Below are positions 27,295 to 39,698 of a stretch of DNA of 64,000 nt, piece after piece (position 1 is the stretch's first letter; each line of letters starts with the position of its first letter). The stretch is from Brachynemurus nebulosus. Lineage: Eukaryota; Arthropoda; Insecta; Neuroptera; Myrmeleontidae. The stretch lies in contig JAPWDM010000001.1 in NCBI GenBank assembly GCA_035578155.1, positions 82,252,561-82,316,560 of the forward strand. Direction: 5' to 3'. The notes under the pieces are model-generated. The model ran no database searches. It saw nothing but the letters and a program-made list of their open reading frames with translations, and had not been told where the DNA came from. The position numbers and the translations under genes were made by a program.

Positions 27295-28059
27295 CAGAGT
27301 TGTGCCATGTGATGTAAAAAACCAGGTTTTACATTTAAATAAAAAATTGTAAAATAACATAAATTTACATAAAAAATTATAAAATACGTAAAACTCTGTA
27401 AAAAACCGTAAAAAATTGTAGAAAATTGTAAAAAATGTAAAATACTTAAATCATTTGTCATTTGAGTGACAAACAATTTATTTTGACGGTTATTACTTGT
27501 TTATAAGTTCACATGAAAAAACGTGTAAACAAAATTTTGACACAAAGATGATTTTCTGCTGGTGAAAGGCCATCCACAACTGACTACAAAGCTTTAAATT
27601 TCCAAATTAACAAACTGAGTTTTAACAGATCAAAAAAACTACTGCATATTTATCTCTCTTTAAATTATAATAACAATAAAATCACTGATGATAATGATGA
27701 TGAAGATAATTGATGCCTTTAATAAAATTTAACTGAATAAATAAAAATCTTTTTAATATTGAATTCTTAAATAAACTATTCTATCAAAACTAACCTTTCT
27801 TTTTCCTGTTTGTGCCCATTTATATTTTTAATTTTCAAATTACTTAATTATTAAGTTTTACTTTGCAAATATAGCAAGTACTTCAATAGCAAATATGGAA
27901 TACCATCAGTAACGCTTACATATCTATTAAATTTAAAAAATTTAGTTTTTTACATTTTTTACAGTTTTTTTTATCAAAACAAGTATGTGTAAATTACAAA
28001 GCTTTTTACATGTAAAAAACTGTGTAATTTACCTCAAGTAAATTACACGCACAACTCTG
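27295..28059. mobile_element. 765-bp hAT-type MITE with perfect 8-bp duplication
   Basis: The ends are CAGAGTTGTGC and its complement, flanked by GCATTTAT at 27287-27294 and 28060-28067. Subterminal regions are crowded with tgtaaaa/ttttaca and gtaaattac words. No transposase frame is present, so mobilisation would have been in trans by a hAT transposase. Confidence 0.92.
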
Positions 28060-28067
28060 GCATTTAT

Positions 28068-29294
28068 GAATAATAACAAAAAAAGCTAATATGAAAAAGG
28101 CCATTCTTAGGGAAAGTTGTTGAAAACAAAATTGTTTCAAACTGAAATTTCTGTAAATTATATTTTATAAAATTTTTCGAAATTCTGCCCCTGGTTCCTC
28201 CCAGCAGAGAAAGTTTCTATTTCAAGTCACTTCCATCCACTGTGCTGCCAATCTGAAGAAAATCAACTGCTGACTGAATGTATCCTACGACTCCTACTTT
28301 GCTAGAAAATTCCAAAAATTTTTCAGTTCTAATGAGGAACTTAGGCTCTTTTAACAGAAAAAAAAAATTAAAATAGTCCTAAATAACGTAACTTATTAAA
28401 AAAATGTTACCCTTGAAGTAACTGAGACCTTCTATTATACTTTTCTTCTAGTGCTGTTGTAAAGCGTGTGTATTCGTTACTGAGTATGTATTCGTTACTC
28501 TCAAATATGTTTCGTTACTCGCATCATTCGTATCCATGGTTACATAATATGAATTTGTGGTATGAATAGTATCACACGTATCGCATGTATCGTATTCGTA
28601 GATGCAAGTACTCATTATAGAATTATAGATGGTCTAGGCAAGTATAGATTCCTCAAAAATAGAAATTAAACTAGGTCAACCTCTTTCTGAAAAAAAATCA
28701 CGTGAACAACCCCTTAAAATAAACTATAATAAAAAAAGAAAGCAGGTTTTTTGAAAACAGTACCTGAACTAATAGTGCATACTCCATCTCCTTTTTTAAG
28801 TTATTAATGTATATTTCTTATGAAAACGTGTGACAATAAATTTTATGACCTAGTCCACTGGGGTGCGATATTAGGTATAAAATATTCAATAATATTTATA
28901 TTTTAGTTTATTTTCTGACGCCTAAGTTTTGCTATCAAATTCTGATATATTTTTTCTGTGTAATTTTTAATAATTTTTTTCAATTTTAATATCATTTATA
29001 ATTCTCTTCGGTTTTAAATTTTTAAATTTTATATTTTTTATTAATCATTTTTAAATTTTAATATTAGTATTATTTTTTATCTTTTGTATATAATTTTTAA
29101 TTTCTTGTACATATTTTACGGCCGAAAATTGGCAAAAATGCATTAGCCATGTACTTAAAGAAGAAGAAAATATGTGGAATTTAGATGAAAAAGTGGACAA
29201 TGTAACAGACCGTTTCATTATTTCGGTAGATGACACTTCTTCAGAAGAAATTTCAGACAGTGAATAAATTTGTATAAAAAAATTGAAATTACTG
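28068..29294. other. No recognisable gene
   Basis: AT-rich sequence. A 44-bp stretch at about 28480-28530 contains four imperfect copies of ttcgttactc. Nothing else is identifiable. Confidence 0.45.
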
Positions 29295-29420
29295 TACATA
29301 TTTTTGTGATTTTTATAAATTATATAATTTCACCACTTTTGTATATTTTTGTAACTTTTATAAATTATATAACTCCACCACTGTTGTATATTTTTGTAAA
29401 TGTTATAAATTATAAAATAA
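29295..29420. repeat. Minisatellite, about 52-bp unit, 2-3 copies
   Basis: Units share tatatttttgtaa and ttataaattatata followed by ccacca/cacctt-type spacers. Confidence 0.8.
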
Positions 29421-29799
29421 ATAAATTCTAAACTATATAAACGTTCACTAATAAAATCAAAAACATATAAATGAAAATTAATTGCATTTAATAGTATTCA
29501 TATAATTACACAGTAGCATACATAATGCAATTCAAAAATAAATATTTTTTCCGTAGTACGCACTCGAGTATACAAGGTAAAGTTGTCATTTTCAAAAACA
29601 TGTACCAAACGAGTGATTCGTTGACCTAGTTTAATTCCTATTTTTGAGGACACTATAGGTATCGTTGTGGTACATTTTATGGTATTCATACAATAGTACC
29701 TACCGTATCTACAGTGTCTACCGATTCGTTACTGGGTAACGGATACATTAACAAGTTTGAAATACTAGCAATGATATGTAATGTATGTAGTATGAACCG

Positions 29800-30275
29800 C
29801 ATATACCATGTGAGTTTTTTGAGAGTTGCCATTTTTAATACAGCCAAATTTGTATGATAGAAATGGTACTGGAAAAGGTTCTTTTCTTGGATGTAATAGA
29901 AATGTAACAAAAAAAAAAGCACTGTCGGTTGAAGAAGCCTCAAGTACATAATATGCATATTTTTACTGCCTAATTGATAAATTTAAAAAAAAAATCAAAA
30001 ATTAAACTTGGGTAAAACAATTTTTTTTCCTCATTTATGTTGTTAATTAATGCATTAGATCAGTTTTATGGAAAAATTAATATATAGTCTCATTTAGAAA
30101 TTTATAAGTTTGCATCATAGCTCGAAAACCATAAGAGCTATAAAGCTCCTGACTATAGCAATCGGTTGCCCCCGTCGATATCTACAACTCTTATTTGAAC
30201 AGTTTCCCGATTAAATCAACGGTTTGGCTGTAATAAAAATGGCAACTCTCAAAAAACTCACACGTATAACATGTA
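29800..30275. mobile_element. MITE with about 55-bp terminal inverted repeats
   Basis: gtgagttttttgagagttgc at about 29810 pairs with its complement at about 30240-30265, continuing through catttttaatacagccaaa. The core contains a 50-bp segment also found next to family B copy B3 (about 7615-7670). No clear target duplication was found, so the superfamily is open. Confidence 0.7.
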
Positions 30276-31358
30276 CTTACATCCCATTCCATCAGCCGTG
30301 TAACAGTAATGTTTTTAACTCTTTTAAACAAACAATATGGAAAAATTTTTTAGTCTCAAAATGCCGGCCTTTTTACTGCCAGTGATAAGTACAATAAATA
30401 AGGTTACAAAAAAAAGAAAAAGAAAAAAAAGATTCCAACATCAAAAAAGTGAACTCTAGAAATTTACAAATTATAAATTATATTAAACTATGTTGGTAAA
30501 ATTTAACATTATTTAGAATTATACCGTATTTCGGAAAATCTGTCACAGATGGCGACACCTGTAACAGTGAATATATATACATATGACAGCATTTTGAGCC
30601 TCCCTATTGCAGGACGAGTTAACTCGTCTAAATCATTTAAAGAGTTAAAAGTAACGAATACACACGAGTACATTTATTTTTTCGTTACTTTTATATACGA
30701 TGCAGGATTATTTTTTGCAACTTTTTGCAAAAATTTCTATTGCTATTCGATGGAAAATAAGTTTACAGTATTTTGTAAAAATTCATAATTAATAAGTATA
30801 ATTTTTTTTCAATTCATAACAGATCTGCAAATTAAAATCCCCCCTCCCGGATTTTTTAAGGATGATTATGGGGTTTTAGAAGCTGCTAATTACGAATCTG
30901 AACTCAGTTTGTATCTACGGAATATCAAAATTCATTAATTAACTTTATCTGCTCCATTACAACGTATTAAACTATATATATATATGGTTTTAATTTATAG
31001 TCTAAGCTAAAACAGGCATACGTTGTCTTCAAACTGTGATCCGATAGAAAATACAGCAGAAAAAAAATCAAAATAACTAAAAGTCCTGGTGTGACTGATT
31101 TTTTTTTACTATTTTTCCCATAATCAGCATCCAAAAGTCTATAAGAATCGGCAATAAAACTTTAGGGATAAAATTGATTGTAAACCTGTGTAGTTATTTA
31201 CATACAGCAAAACATTTTTTTGGATTTTCCCAATCTTTTGTATATTTAAATCAAATTCATTTTCTTTTACATTGTTAATCAAATTTTATTATCATTTAGC
31301 TACTTGTTTAAGTCATTAGTGACGAATACAAAATTCCAAAATTTACCTGTTTTTATGA
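30276..31358. other. No recognisable gene
   Basis: A 79-codon plus-strand frame at 30549-30788 shows no family motif. The rest is AT-rich. Confidence 0.45.
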
Positions 31359-32023
31359 CCCTGTCCTAGTGATGCGACTCGAGTAGGATTTTGTGACTCG
31401 AGTCACTCGAGTAATTTTGCTACGTCACTCGAATTGTACTCGAGTTTTCCGAGTCAACCGAGTTAACTATTTCACTCCCTCCAACTCGAGTAAGATTTTT
31501 TTAAGCATTTTTAAATACCTTTATTGAATTAGTAATATGAGGTAATATGAAATAAAATACATATGATTAGTGTACATATTATTTATTTATGTAATCAACA
31601 AATAAAAGTAAAATGACTTCTTAAGAATAATAAAATTTCCATGTAAGGATGACCAATTAATGACCATAAATGACATTTATGCAATTTTGATTGCAACTAA
31701 AAATTAAACTTAGTTATTTTATAATTAGTTTCAATTATCAATCATTATAATTATAAAATCAAACTGTATCAGACTTTTGTTTACACCTTACAATTAAATG
31801 TTATTTAATAATAATGAATAAAGAAACTATTATGAAGAAAATCATAAAATATTAGTTTTTAGAAAACAGATATGTAAATAAAATAAAGTTATTTAAACTT
31901 CTATTCAAAACAAATAAAAATAAATTTCTGCAAGACAAATCAACAATATGCTTAACATGACATAATGTATATATAGGTATATATTGTGTTGTTAAAAATA
32001 AAATTTTGAATAAAAAAAAATTA

Positions 32024-33935
32024 TTAAGAAAAGTAACTATTTAGAAAAAGAATTTCGTCGAGTTTTTTAGAATCGAGTCTATTTTTTCGTTGGTTGCAAA
32101 TTAAGGCAGCTTTAGAAAATATACGTTCTGCAGGGACGGATGATGCAGGTATACATAAATATTTTGTAGCTAATTCGTATAACTCCGGCATTTTTTTTTT
32201 GCTGCTGTTCCCAAAATAATATTGGATCAAGCTGACGATCTAAATATTGCATATCAATATATTGTTGCACAGTTGCTATAGCAGAAGACGTAGGTGTTTG
32301 GAATTGGAATAATTCTCTCTCTGACATTTTTTTATCAAAATCCTCCCACAATTCACTAGCCTTATTATTTGTATCGAAGCTAGTAACTGCATTATTTGAC
32401 AGTTTACTGTCAGAGAATCCTCAGGAACTATATTGCTATTTTGTTTTATAATCAAGGATTCTAACTCTTCTGCAACCCATTGGGCAGCTTTTCCGCATTG
32501 GTTTCGAGACCAAATCCAGCTTTTCTGTATCGTGGATCTAAAAAAGTGGATTTGGCAGCAGTTTCGTTACTCTCCAAAATACCGCGGCGGTTACTTATGG
32601 CAGCAAGCAGCGACGTTTTAAGGTCTTCACCTACCGCTGTGGTGGGAATTTTTTTCATAAGACAAGCCTGGACATTTGTGATTAAAGGTAGCATAGAGGA
32701 CAAAGTTGGATATTTTTCACCAGATATTATTGTAGTCCGTTGCTCGATAGGCTTTAAGATATTGACGCAATCTTCTATTTCCTCCCATTCATTAGCAGTC
32801 AAATTTTCCGGAGCAGAAGACATGGTGGACAAAGTGGCATATAAGCACAATTTAGTCTGTAGTAATCTCTCCATCATTACAAAACTTGAGTTCCATCTTG
32901 TAATAACCTCTTGTTTCAATTTTATGATAGGTGTGTTCATCTGCTGTTGAATTTCTTTTAATTTGTAAGCAGCTTTAGTACTTTGTTTGAAATACGTTAC
33001 TAAAGTGTGACATTTTTGTAACAATAACGTTAGTGACCGGTTTGATTTCTTACAATCCGTTATTGCTAAATTTAAAGTATGAGCACGCAACAGTGATTTC
33101 TTTTATTTAAATGTTCCGATACAGCCTCTTTAATATTAGAAGCGTTGTCAGTTACAATAGTAACTATTTGTCATTAATTCTCCATTCCTCCAAAGCAGCC
33201 TCTATAACGTTAGCTATAACAATGGAAGAATGTACATCTTTTACTTCTACTGTACGCACAAATAGTTTTGATTTAAAAATAAAATGAATTGTGATCGTCA
33301 AATATGACTTGTTACTATCTGAGGTCCACATGTCCGTAGTAACAGCCAAGTTTTTCACATTTTCTAGTATATCAGAGAGAGAAGAGCGTGCTAATTGGTA
33401 TTGTTCAGGTAAATATTTTTCCGATAAAGTTTTTCTATTTGGGAGAATGTAATCTGAATTTAATATCCGAATGAAGTTGATAAATCCTTTATTTTCCACT
33501 ATTTGTAAAGGCTGAACATCTGCACAAATCATTCGGACTAGAGCAACATCAATTTCTTTTTGGTTTTGTTTTTTGGAAGATGAAAAGCGTAGCTGCTTAA
33601 AACGCCTTTTTTTAGTTGCTCTTTCTTCAGGTTCAACCGTTTCAGTACTTACAGTTTCCAGTTGATTATTCGCGGTAGATATTGAAAGTTCACATGAATC
33701 ATTAATTTCCCTGTTAGCGCTGGGTTTATCGTCATTTTCAGAAAATTTTTTGAATTGAACCGGATGTTTTCTTCGCATATGTGTTATCAAATTGGTGGTT
33801 TTTCCGAAATCTATATATTGCTTCTTATAAATTTTACAGATGACTTTTTTCTCGATACTATTTTTTTTTTAAATAAAGCCACACTGATGATTTTTGTTTT
33901 GTTGTCTCATTATCATTACTCTCATTGTCACTCAT
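32024..33935 (-). pseudogene. hAT transposase (BED zinc finger to C-terminal dimerisation domain)
   Basis: A cut-and-paste hAT transposase would bind element ends and catalyse excision in the nucleus. From the ATG at 33933-33935 the pieces run in order: SVWLYLKK then KIYKKQYIDFGKTTNLITHM with RRKHP (BED finger), an acidic/basic linker, TTDMWTSDSNKSYLTITIHF, IVTIVTDNASNIKEAV (the TDNASN block), AHTLNLAI, an insertion domain, and the hallmark end PASSVPAERIFSKAALI, then NRLDSKKLDEILFLN. Continuity is broken by about six small indels, near 33861 (A10 run), 33165, 33085, 32500, 32415 and 32190 (A9 run). The second Cys of the expected CxxC in the finger reads Tyr. There are few in-frame stops apart from those created by the shifts. 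It is either a young dead copy or one affected by homopolymer assembly errors. Confidence 0.9.
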
Positions 33936-33952
33936 ATTTTAAACTATTAGAT

Positions 33953-34362
33953 TAGTGGTGGAGAACTATCGATAGCACTATCGATAACTATCGATAGTTT
34001 TGACTATCGAAAGCTATCGATATTTATTTTTTTACTATCGATAGTTTTCGATACTTTTTTTCAGTCATTTCGTTTACTTATGAAAACTAAAGATAATAAA
34101 AATTTCGTAGAAATTATAGCCAGAGATATAAAAACAACCATTTTAAGGGAATTTCCGGACAAAAAGGAATAATTCCGCCCCGGCGTAAAACCGGCGACCT
34201 TTTTTATTTTTGCTCGCCGGCTATCTAAATGCCGCCCAACTTGGGTATCAAAAACTATCGATAACTATCGATAGTTTCACGACTATCGTAACTATCGACA
34301 GTCGGGACTATCGATAGTCAGAACTATCGATAGTCGGGACTATCAATAGTTTTCCATCACTA
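33953..34362. mobile_element. 410-bp hAT-type MITE built on CTATCGATAG
   Basis: Termini are tagtggtggagaactatcga and, from the right, tagtgatggaaaactattga. Flanks tattagat (33945-33952) and cattagat (34363-34370) match 7/8. The palindrome ctatcgatag and close variants recur about ten times near the two ends. The core (34150-34235) has a GC-rich stretch, ccgccccggcgtaaaaccgg, recurring at about 59970. It lies just upstream of the hAT transposase start codon and would have separated the gene from its promoter region. Confidence 0.88.
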
Positions 34363-34524
34363 CATTAGATTTATAATCACTTTTTTCACAATAGACGAAT
34401 AGACACCATTCACACAAAAACTCACAATAAACACTATTTTGTCTTAATGAAAGAGACATAAGTACATATAGATATATTATTACGTATATATTATGTATAC
34501 AGGCATTTCTTAATGCCTAACAGG

Positions 34525-34693
34525 TACACAAACATCCATAGTGCGCTCTCTCTCTCTAGATAACATAAATACCACAGGTACACTGAGTGTGTTCTACATC
34601 ATATATTGTGACAGCATCCCTAGAGCCTAGAACCTGTGCCTAGAGCCTAGATCATGATACCTAAAGAGAGAGCGCACTATAGATGTTTGTGTA
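34525..34693. mobile_element. 169-bp MITE with 30-bp terminal inverted repeats and TA flanks
   Basis: Inverted termini read cacaaacatcyatagtgcgc followed by tctctct. TA sits at both ends. The centre contains a duplicated word cctagagcctagaacctgtg / cctagagcctagatc. Terminal identity is high, suggesting a recent insertion. Confidence 0.8.
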
Positions 34694-35024
34694 GCATATA
34701 GTGAACGTTTGATCGTTTGGTGTACTTATTGCTAACTGAAATTTGTTTGTTAAAATTCGGTAACGGTAAAAATTTGAATTTCACTTGTTAAGTTTTGTAT
34801 TTTTATTACAGAATTACTGGAAGTCTGCTTGAAAATAAAACATTTAATAATGTTTATTTACGTTAAATTTAGTTGTAAATTATTTAAGGAAAGTTTTTTT
34901 TTCATAAATTAAAAATAATTTTTTTTGTTTGATTAAATATTTTGGTTGTATTTTTCTTATTTAAATATTTCAATTTTATTGACTAAAAAGTGGATAAAGT
35001 CAGGTTATTATATTTAAGTCAATT

Positions 35025-35137
35025 ATTGGTATAATCGATTATACCTCGATTAATATACCGATTATAAATCGATTACGATTATTAGTATATAATCGATTAA
35101 TCGATTGGTAAAATAATCGAATCGGAACATCATTATT
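35025..35137. mobile_element. hAT-type end fragment rich in AATCGATT
   Basis: The reverse strand from 35137 reads taatgatgttccgattcgat, resembling the TAGnGATG termini nearby. At least five ATCGATTA/TAATCGAT words follow. The left terminus is not evident, so this may be a fragment. Confidence 0.5.
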
Positions 35138-35480
35138 ATACACCTATACTTTAGTCTTTACTAGTAATATTAACGAAAGCTAAATTCAAAATCACACGTA
35201 TGTCCCACTTTCATAAAATAATTATTCAATAGTTCAATCAAATCAACCTAATACCTATTAATTTATTGTTATCGTATCAAGTGCAAGTTTCAACCCGTCT
35301 CTTTGTAACTAGTGAAGTAACATCTGGCCCTAACCGAGTCTACTCGGTGTGCCGAGTTGACTCGGAAACTCGAGTGCAATTGGACTCGAGTAAAAAATTT
35401 TTTTCACTCGAATACGAGTTTGACAAATTCACTCGAGTCACTCGAGTAAACATCACTCGAGTCGCATCACTACCCTATCC

Positions 35481-36123
35481 ATCCTATCTATTGTATTTAT
35501 TTCCTTGTACCTATGCCACTGTATCCCTTTTGCGCTCTTGGTCAAAAAATATCTTGCTGTGTTACCGCAATAAAAGTTTTATGGTGTGAGAAATATTGAA
35601 AAAATTCAGTTTTAAATTGAATAAAACTAAATCATCTATGCTTTTTTACGTTTATCTACATTATATAACAATATTATTATAGTAACTTTTGATAGAATTT
35701 TGAAAAATATAACTTTATAATTGTGTTATATCTGTTATATACATCCGCTCATTCTGAAAGTGTAACATTAAAAAGTTAAGTTTTAAAAATACAAATTATC
35801 TTTGGGAATTGAAAATACAAAAAACAGCACGTAATTCTAGAACTTACGACTTTGTGAAAATACATAATTTACATGGCGTTGTTCTTAAAGTATTTACCTA
35901 TAAGTAAATTCTTAATATGTTGGTGAAAATTAGGTAGTCGTTTACATTCGTTTACTTGATTACATATATTTTATGAAAAATTTCAATAATATGAAAAAAA
36001 ATTAAATTTATAATTAACTAGTTTGAACGTTAAATACGAGGTAAAAGTTGTATTATTCAAATTTTTAATGCCGAAATTATTGTGGTATATAGAATTTCAC
36101 AAGTTAAATAACATAAACATTTT
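35481..36123. other. No recognisable feature
   Basis: AT-rich single-copy-looking DNA between the hAT element and the tRNA-like repeat region. Confidence 0.45.
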
Positions 36124-36531
36124 TTAATTTCAAATGTTATTGAGTGCCTGTGAAACATTATTAATGTATGGCGGACTTTTGTCCGTATTTTAAACATACA
36201 CCAATATTCATATGTTCACTTAATGTCCAGCTTTGGCTGATACTTGAACACTCGATGTACCTTGGCAAATGGCCAATTCATTATGTTAATTAAAATTCAC
36301 ATAGTGTTTGAAAAATTATCACAACTGGATCGGCTGGGACTCGAAATCGGATCTCTTGGTTACTAGCCAAGCGCCTTACTAATTAGGCCACCGACCGTTC
36401 GTTCGAGTGCCACTCCAATACTGATAATCAATCAAACACATCCTCTCTTAATGCGAGACGCAGTTACACTTTTTTTTTAAATTTCAAATATTATCGAGTG
36501 CCTGTGAAACATTATTAATGTATGGCGGACC
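36124..36531. repeat. Direct repeats of about 53 bp flanking a tRNA-like segment
   Basis: gagtgcctgtgaaacattat followed by taatgtatggcggac occurs at 36124-36176 and 36480-36531. The 300 bp between them contain the tRNA-Thr-like sequence. This may be a tandem duplication within a SINE-like unit or two overlapping copies. Confidence 0.75.
36328..36396 (-). pseudogene. tRNA-Thr(AGU)-like sequence, probably a SINE head or tRNA pseudogene
   Basis: On the minus strand a cloverleaf can be drawn: acceptor GGTCGGT with GCCGATC (two G-U pairs), D stem GCCT/AGGC, perfect anticodon stem CTTGG/CCAAG and loop CTAGTAA with anticodon AGT. The T-loop TTCGAGT is present, but the T stem CCGAT/CCCAG pairs poorly. 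Together with its location between direct repeats, this argues against a functional tRNA gene. Confidence 0.7.
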
Positions 36532-36599
36532 CTTTTTGGTATTTATTGTCGTGACCACTTGGATTAGACCTTGCTAATTTTACGTAGGTCCACCGAACA

Positions 36600-37446
36600 T
36601 TAAGGGGAGGTTTACTTGAGAGTCGTTAAAAAAAATAGATTTTTTTTTTGCAGAAATTGGTAGCTAATTATGTGTAGAATATTTTCCCAAAGTGATTTTG
36701 CTAAAGGTAATTTAAGGAAAGGTTTACTTGTTGAGATTTGGTAAAAAAATCGATTTTTTTTTTTTGGCGAAATTGATAGCAAATTATGATTCTTGCACAT
36801 TAACCGAATCCAGCTTTCTATAAAAAAAAATTCAAAAAACGTAGTTCACGCAATAATGAGTATTAAATATAAAATTTTGAAAATACGTTTCTTTATATAT
36901 ATTTTATAATATCTCGGAACTACATTTTTAGAACTAGCGCACACGATAACTCAAAAACATGGATCTTTTTTTTTAATTTTTTATTTTAAAGATAATTTAA
37001 TTCTTCGGCACCTCTACCTAAGTCCGATACACTTTCAATATTTTTTTTATTTTTAAATTTACTTTAAAGAGCGAAAAATAAGACAAAAATCGTAATCAAA
37101 AGTTCACACATCCGCCATTTTTTTTTCTTTCAGCAATTTATTGATATTATAGGTAGAGGTGCCGATACTCTTCATATATCTTATAAATCTTTTTTGTTTT
37201 TGGATTTCGGTGGTTTATTACCGGCGCTAGGATGTCCGCCAACAAGGCATTGGATTTTCGGATCGTCACACTGCAGTATCTATAAAATGGACAATTTTTT
37301 ATATTTTTCATTGAATTTTTTTGTATAGTTTTATACTTAATAAATATGTGTACAAAATTTGAAATTGGTATTTACTTCCGTTCTTGAGAAAAAAATTCTA
37401 GAAAAATACATAATTTTTAAGGACTCTCGAGTAAACCTTCCCTTAA
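36600..37446. mobile_element. TTAA-flanked MITE, 847 bp
   Basis: Inverted termini read TTAAGGGRAGGTTTACTYGA, continuing gagtc; TTAA is present at 36600-36603 and 37443-37446. The left end is partly duplicated inside: a second block of about 70 bp starting aggtttacttg lies at about 36719. A small inverted pair ggcacctctacct (about 37008; complement at about 37150) lies in the core. TTAA points to piggyBac-type mobilisation; no transposase is present. Confidence 0.8.
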
Positions 37447-38819
37447 TGGTTGAGAATTGGCAGGGCTTGCTGTCACCAGCGCAGCCTTTATACTGGGCTC
37501 CGTCAGTTGATAATCGTGCCGAACTAGGATTCTGCTTCTGGTTGGCGCGATGGAAAACCAAATTCCTTGATCCTGTTGATGGTGAGGATTTCGCTGCTAA
37601 CTTATTGACGGTGCAGTGCTTAATAAATAATAAGATGGTTTTAATTTCAGAACTAAATATTTTATTCACAAATGAATTTAAATATTTTACAGTAGGTAGT
37701 GTTATTTAATTATATTAAGAAAAAAGAATATTAATTTTAATTTGACTAACAATAAGTTTACTTTATTAATTTTTAATTTTGATTGAATTAACAAAATACA
37801 AAAAAATAAAGACAATAATATTAAGTTTCAATTGTACCTCCGTAGTTAATGCAGCGCGAATTGAATTATGAAATTGGAGTCCGTCTTCATATGAATCGGC
37901 GGCGGCTTTTATTTGTTGATACTGCTTGCTCAGCAGTTTGACGGTGTGACGTCAGTGATCATACGATTGCTGAGTTTCGACATTATACATACACTAATAT
38001 TCCTATTTTTTATGTTTTTCTCATGTGTAATGTATACCCTTAAATACGAATGCAAATAAGGTCGACACGGGCTAAGACATAACTGTAATTATTTATAAAC
38101 TATATTTTTCTCTAATTACTTATATGAAATTTAGTCAGGATCACTAAATTATGTTCGAGTACCTATTTGCATTGAATTCATTTTTCCCCCTAATTATCAT
38201 AAAACTAATTTCTTATCTACTTCCACGATTTTTTCAAATATTTGAGTTATAAAAATTCTAACCGTAATTTACAAGTCGAGTATAATTCGATAGTATTATT
38301 GAATATTAATAAGGTAACGTACGCCCGACAAGTTTACATGCAGCAAACTTATTATAATATTTTTTAGTTTTGAAGGTTTGCAATAATACAAAGAAACACA
38401 ATTTTCGTTCCAGAGTAGTTCTTCAAGAGGAAACGCAAGGTCAAAATTTTAATTACTATAGTGCAATAAAACGTACACACACCAGATTTAAAATAACAAA
38501 CTTATGTACAGTACTAAGCATGCGCAAAATTTTTATACACTCGGTTATCTTTTAATTTAACCTTCTCTTTTCCGTGTGTAAACCTTTGAAGCCACAATCC
38601 TTATCTGGATTGTGAGAAAGACGAGAAAATGTGAGCTTTCCGTGATGTTAATATCAAATTAATACTTATATTTCGCCCTTTTTTGGATATCAATTCCTGT
38701 TTTTAATAATTCCGTATATTTCCTGATATATAATAATTTATAATTCCTGATATTCTAACTGGTAAAAATATTATGGTGAAAATATTTTTGTTAATATTAA
38801 TAGTAATTTTTACTTGAAT
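37447..38819. other. No recognisable gene
   Basis: A 116-codon plus-strand frame (37359-37709) straddles the MITE end, so it is not a gene. The segment 37450-37620 has a higher GC content than its surroundings, but I find no conserved domain in any frame. Confidence 0.45.
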
Positions 38820-38932
38820 TTTTTCTTGAAAAACTAGACTTATAGAGCCTATACGATAAGAACGACGAGAGGCGAGACTAGGGGCGCTATCCGTTTTCGG
38901 ACCCCTAGAACACGATTATAAAGAAAAAAATG

Positions 38933-38936
<4 letters not shown>

Positions 38937-38994
<58 letters not shown>
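38937..38994. repeat. (TA)n microsatellite at the family B site
   Basis: 58 bp between ...aaaaaatgtctg and cccgctacctttt. The same flanks surround the tract at 62878-62955 on the other strand. Confidence 0.98.
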
Positions 38995-38996
<2 letters not shown>

Positions 38997-39698
38997 CCGC
39001 TACCTTTTGATATGTGTAGGGCCCCCCTATGGGCGGGGAGAGCTAAAATCTGGTAGGTGGGGCTCATTCCGACGCACAACAATACTATCAAAGTGGGGTC
39101 AAATTTTGGATCCGACCCAACCTTTAAGGGGGTTGTGGGGGGCAACAAAACAATAAAACTTTTCAAAACTGGTTGAAAATAATGTTTCGGTCAATTACCT
39201 ACAACGTATCCAAAATTCAGTGTCCTAGGATCATTTGGAGATGGATTAAGGTAGTATCAAGGGGGTGGTTTTTAGGGGTCTCAACTTTTAACCCTTACCT
39301 TCACCATTTTTATACCAAAAAGAACATGATTTTTTTTGTTTGTTAACAGTTTCGTTCGAGTCAAAATCTCCCCAAATAAGCCTAGAGGGCTAAAATTTTG
39401 TGTCTAGGTCAAGTTAATAGCCAGCCACTGCTTTTTGAAGGTTTCAACTTTTAACCCTTACCCCCACGATTTTTACGCCAATATTTCCTTGAATTTTTTG
39501 CTTTTTTTCTAACACGCCTTGAGACTCTCTGAGTAAACCTAGAGGGCTGAAACTTTGTACATGTATTGAGTTAGTATCCAGTTAGTGCCTCTTAGGGATT
39601 CCATATTACTATTCCCCCAACTTCTACCATTTTTACATCGGAATTCAATGGTATTGGTAAATGTGCTTAAAATGCTTTATTTTTATACTATAATACAA

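Larger units (their letters stand above)
31367..35472 (-). mobile_element. 4.1-kb hAT element with decayed transposase
   Basis: Both ends begin TAGTGATGCGACTCGAGT when read inward. Flanking octamers are ccctgtcc (31359-31366) and ccctatcc (35473-35480), a 7/8 match. Each subterminal region holds five exact copies of the palindrome ACTCGAGT plus degenerate ones. The transposase lies on the minus strand. Two other MITEs (33953-34362, 34525-34693) and an AATCGATT-rich fragment (35025-35137) sit between its start codon and the right end. This is the only element here with most of a recognisable transposase. Confidence 0.9.

Noticed and set aside
32480..32950. 156-codon plus-strand frame
   Set aside because: It lies antisense to the hAT transposase, whose minus-strand reading has clear family motifs.
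33953..34362. CTATCGATAG repeats as a simple microsatellite
   Set aside because: The words are confined to the two ends of a unit with inverted tips and a 7/8 octamer duplication, so it is a MITE and not a simple repeat.
36328..36396. Functional tRNA-Thr gene
   Set aside because: The T stem is mispaired and the segment sits inside a repeated unit; called a pseudogene or SINE head instead.
37359..37709. 116-codon plus-strand frame and its minus-strand counterpart at 37337-37669
   Set aside because: Both cross the right end of the TTAA-flanked MITE and have no recognisable domain.
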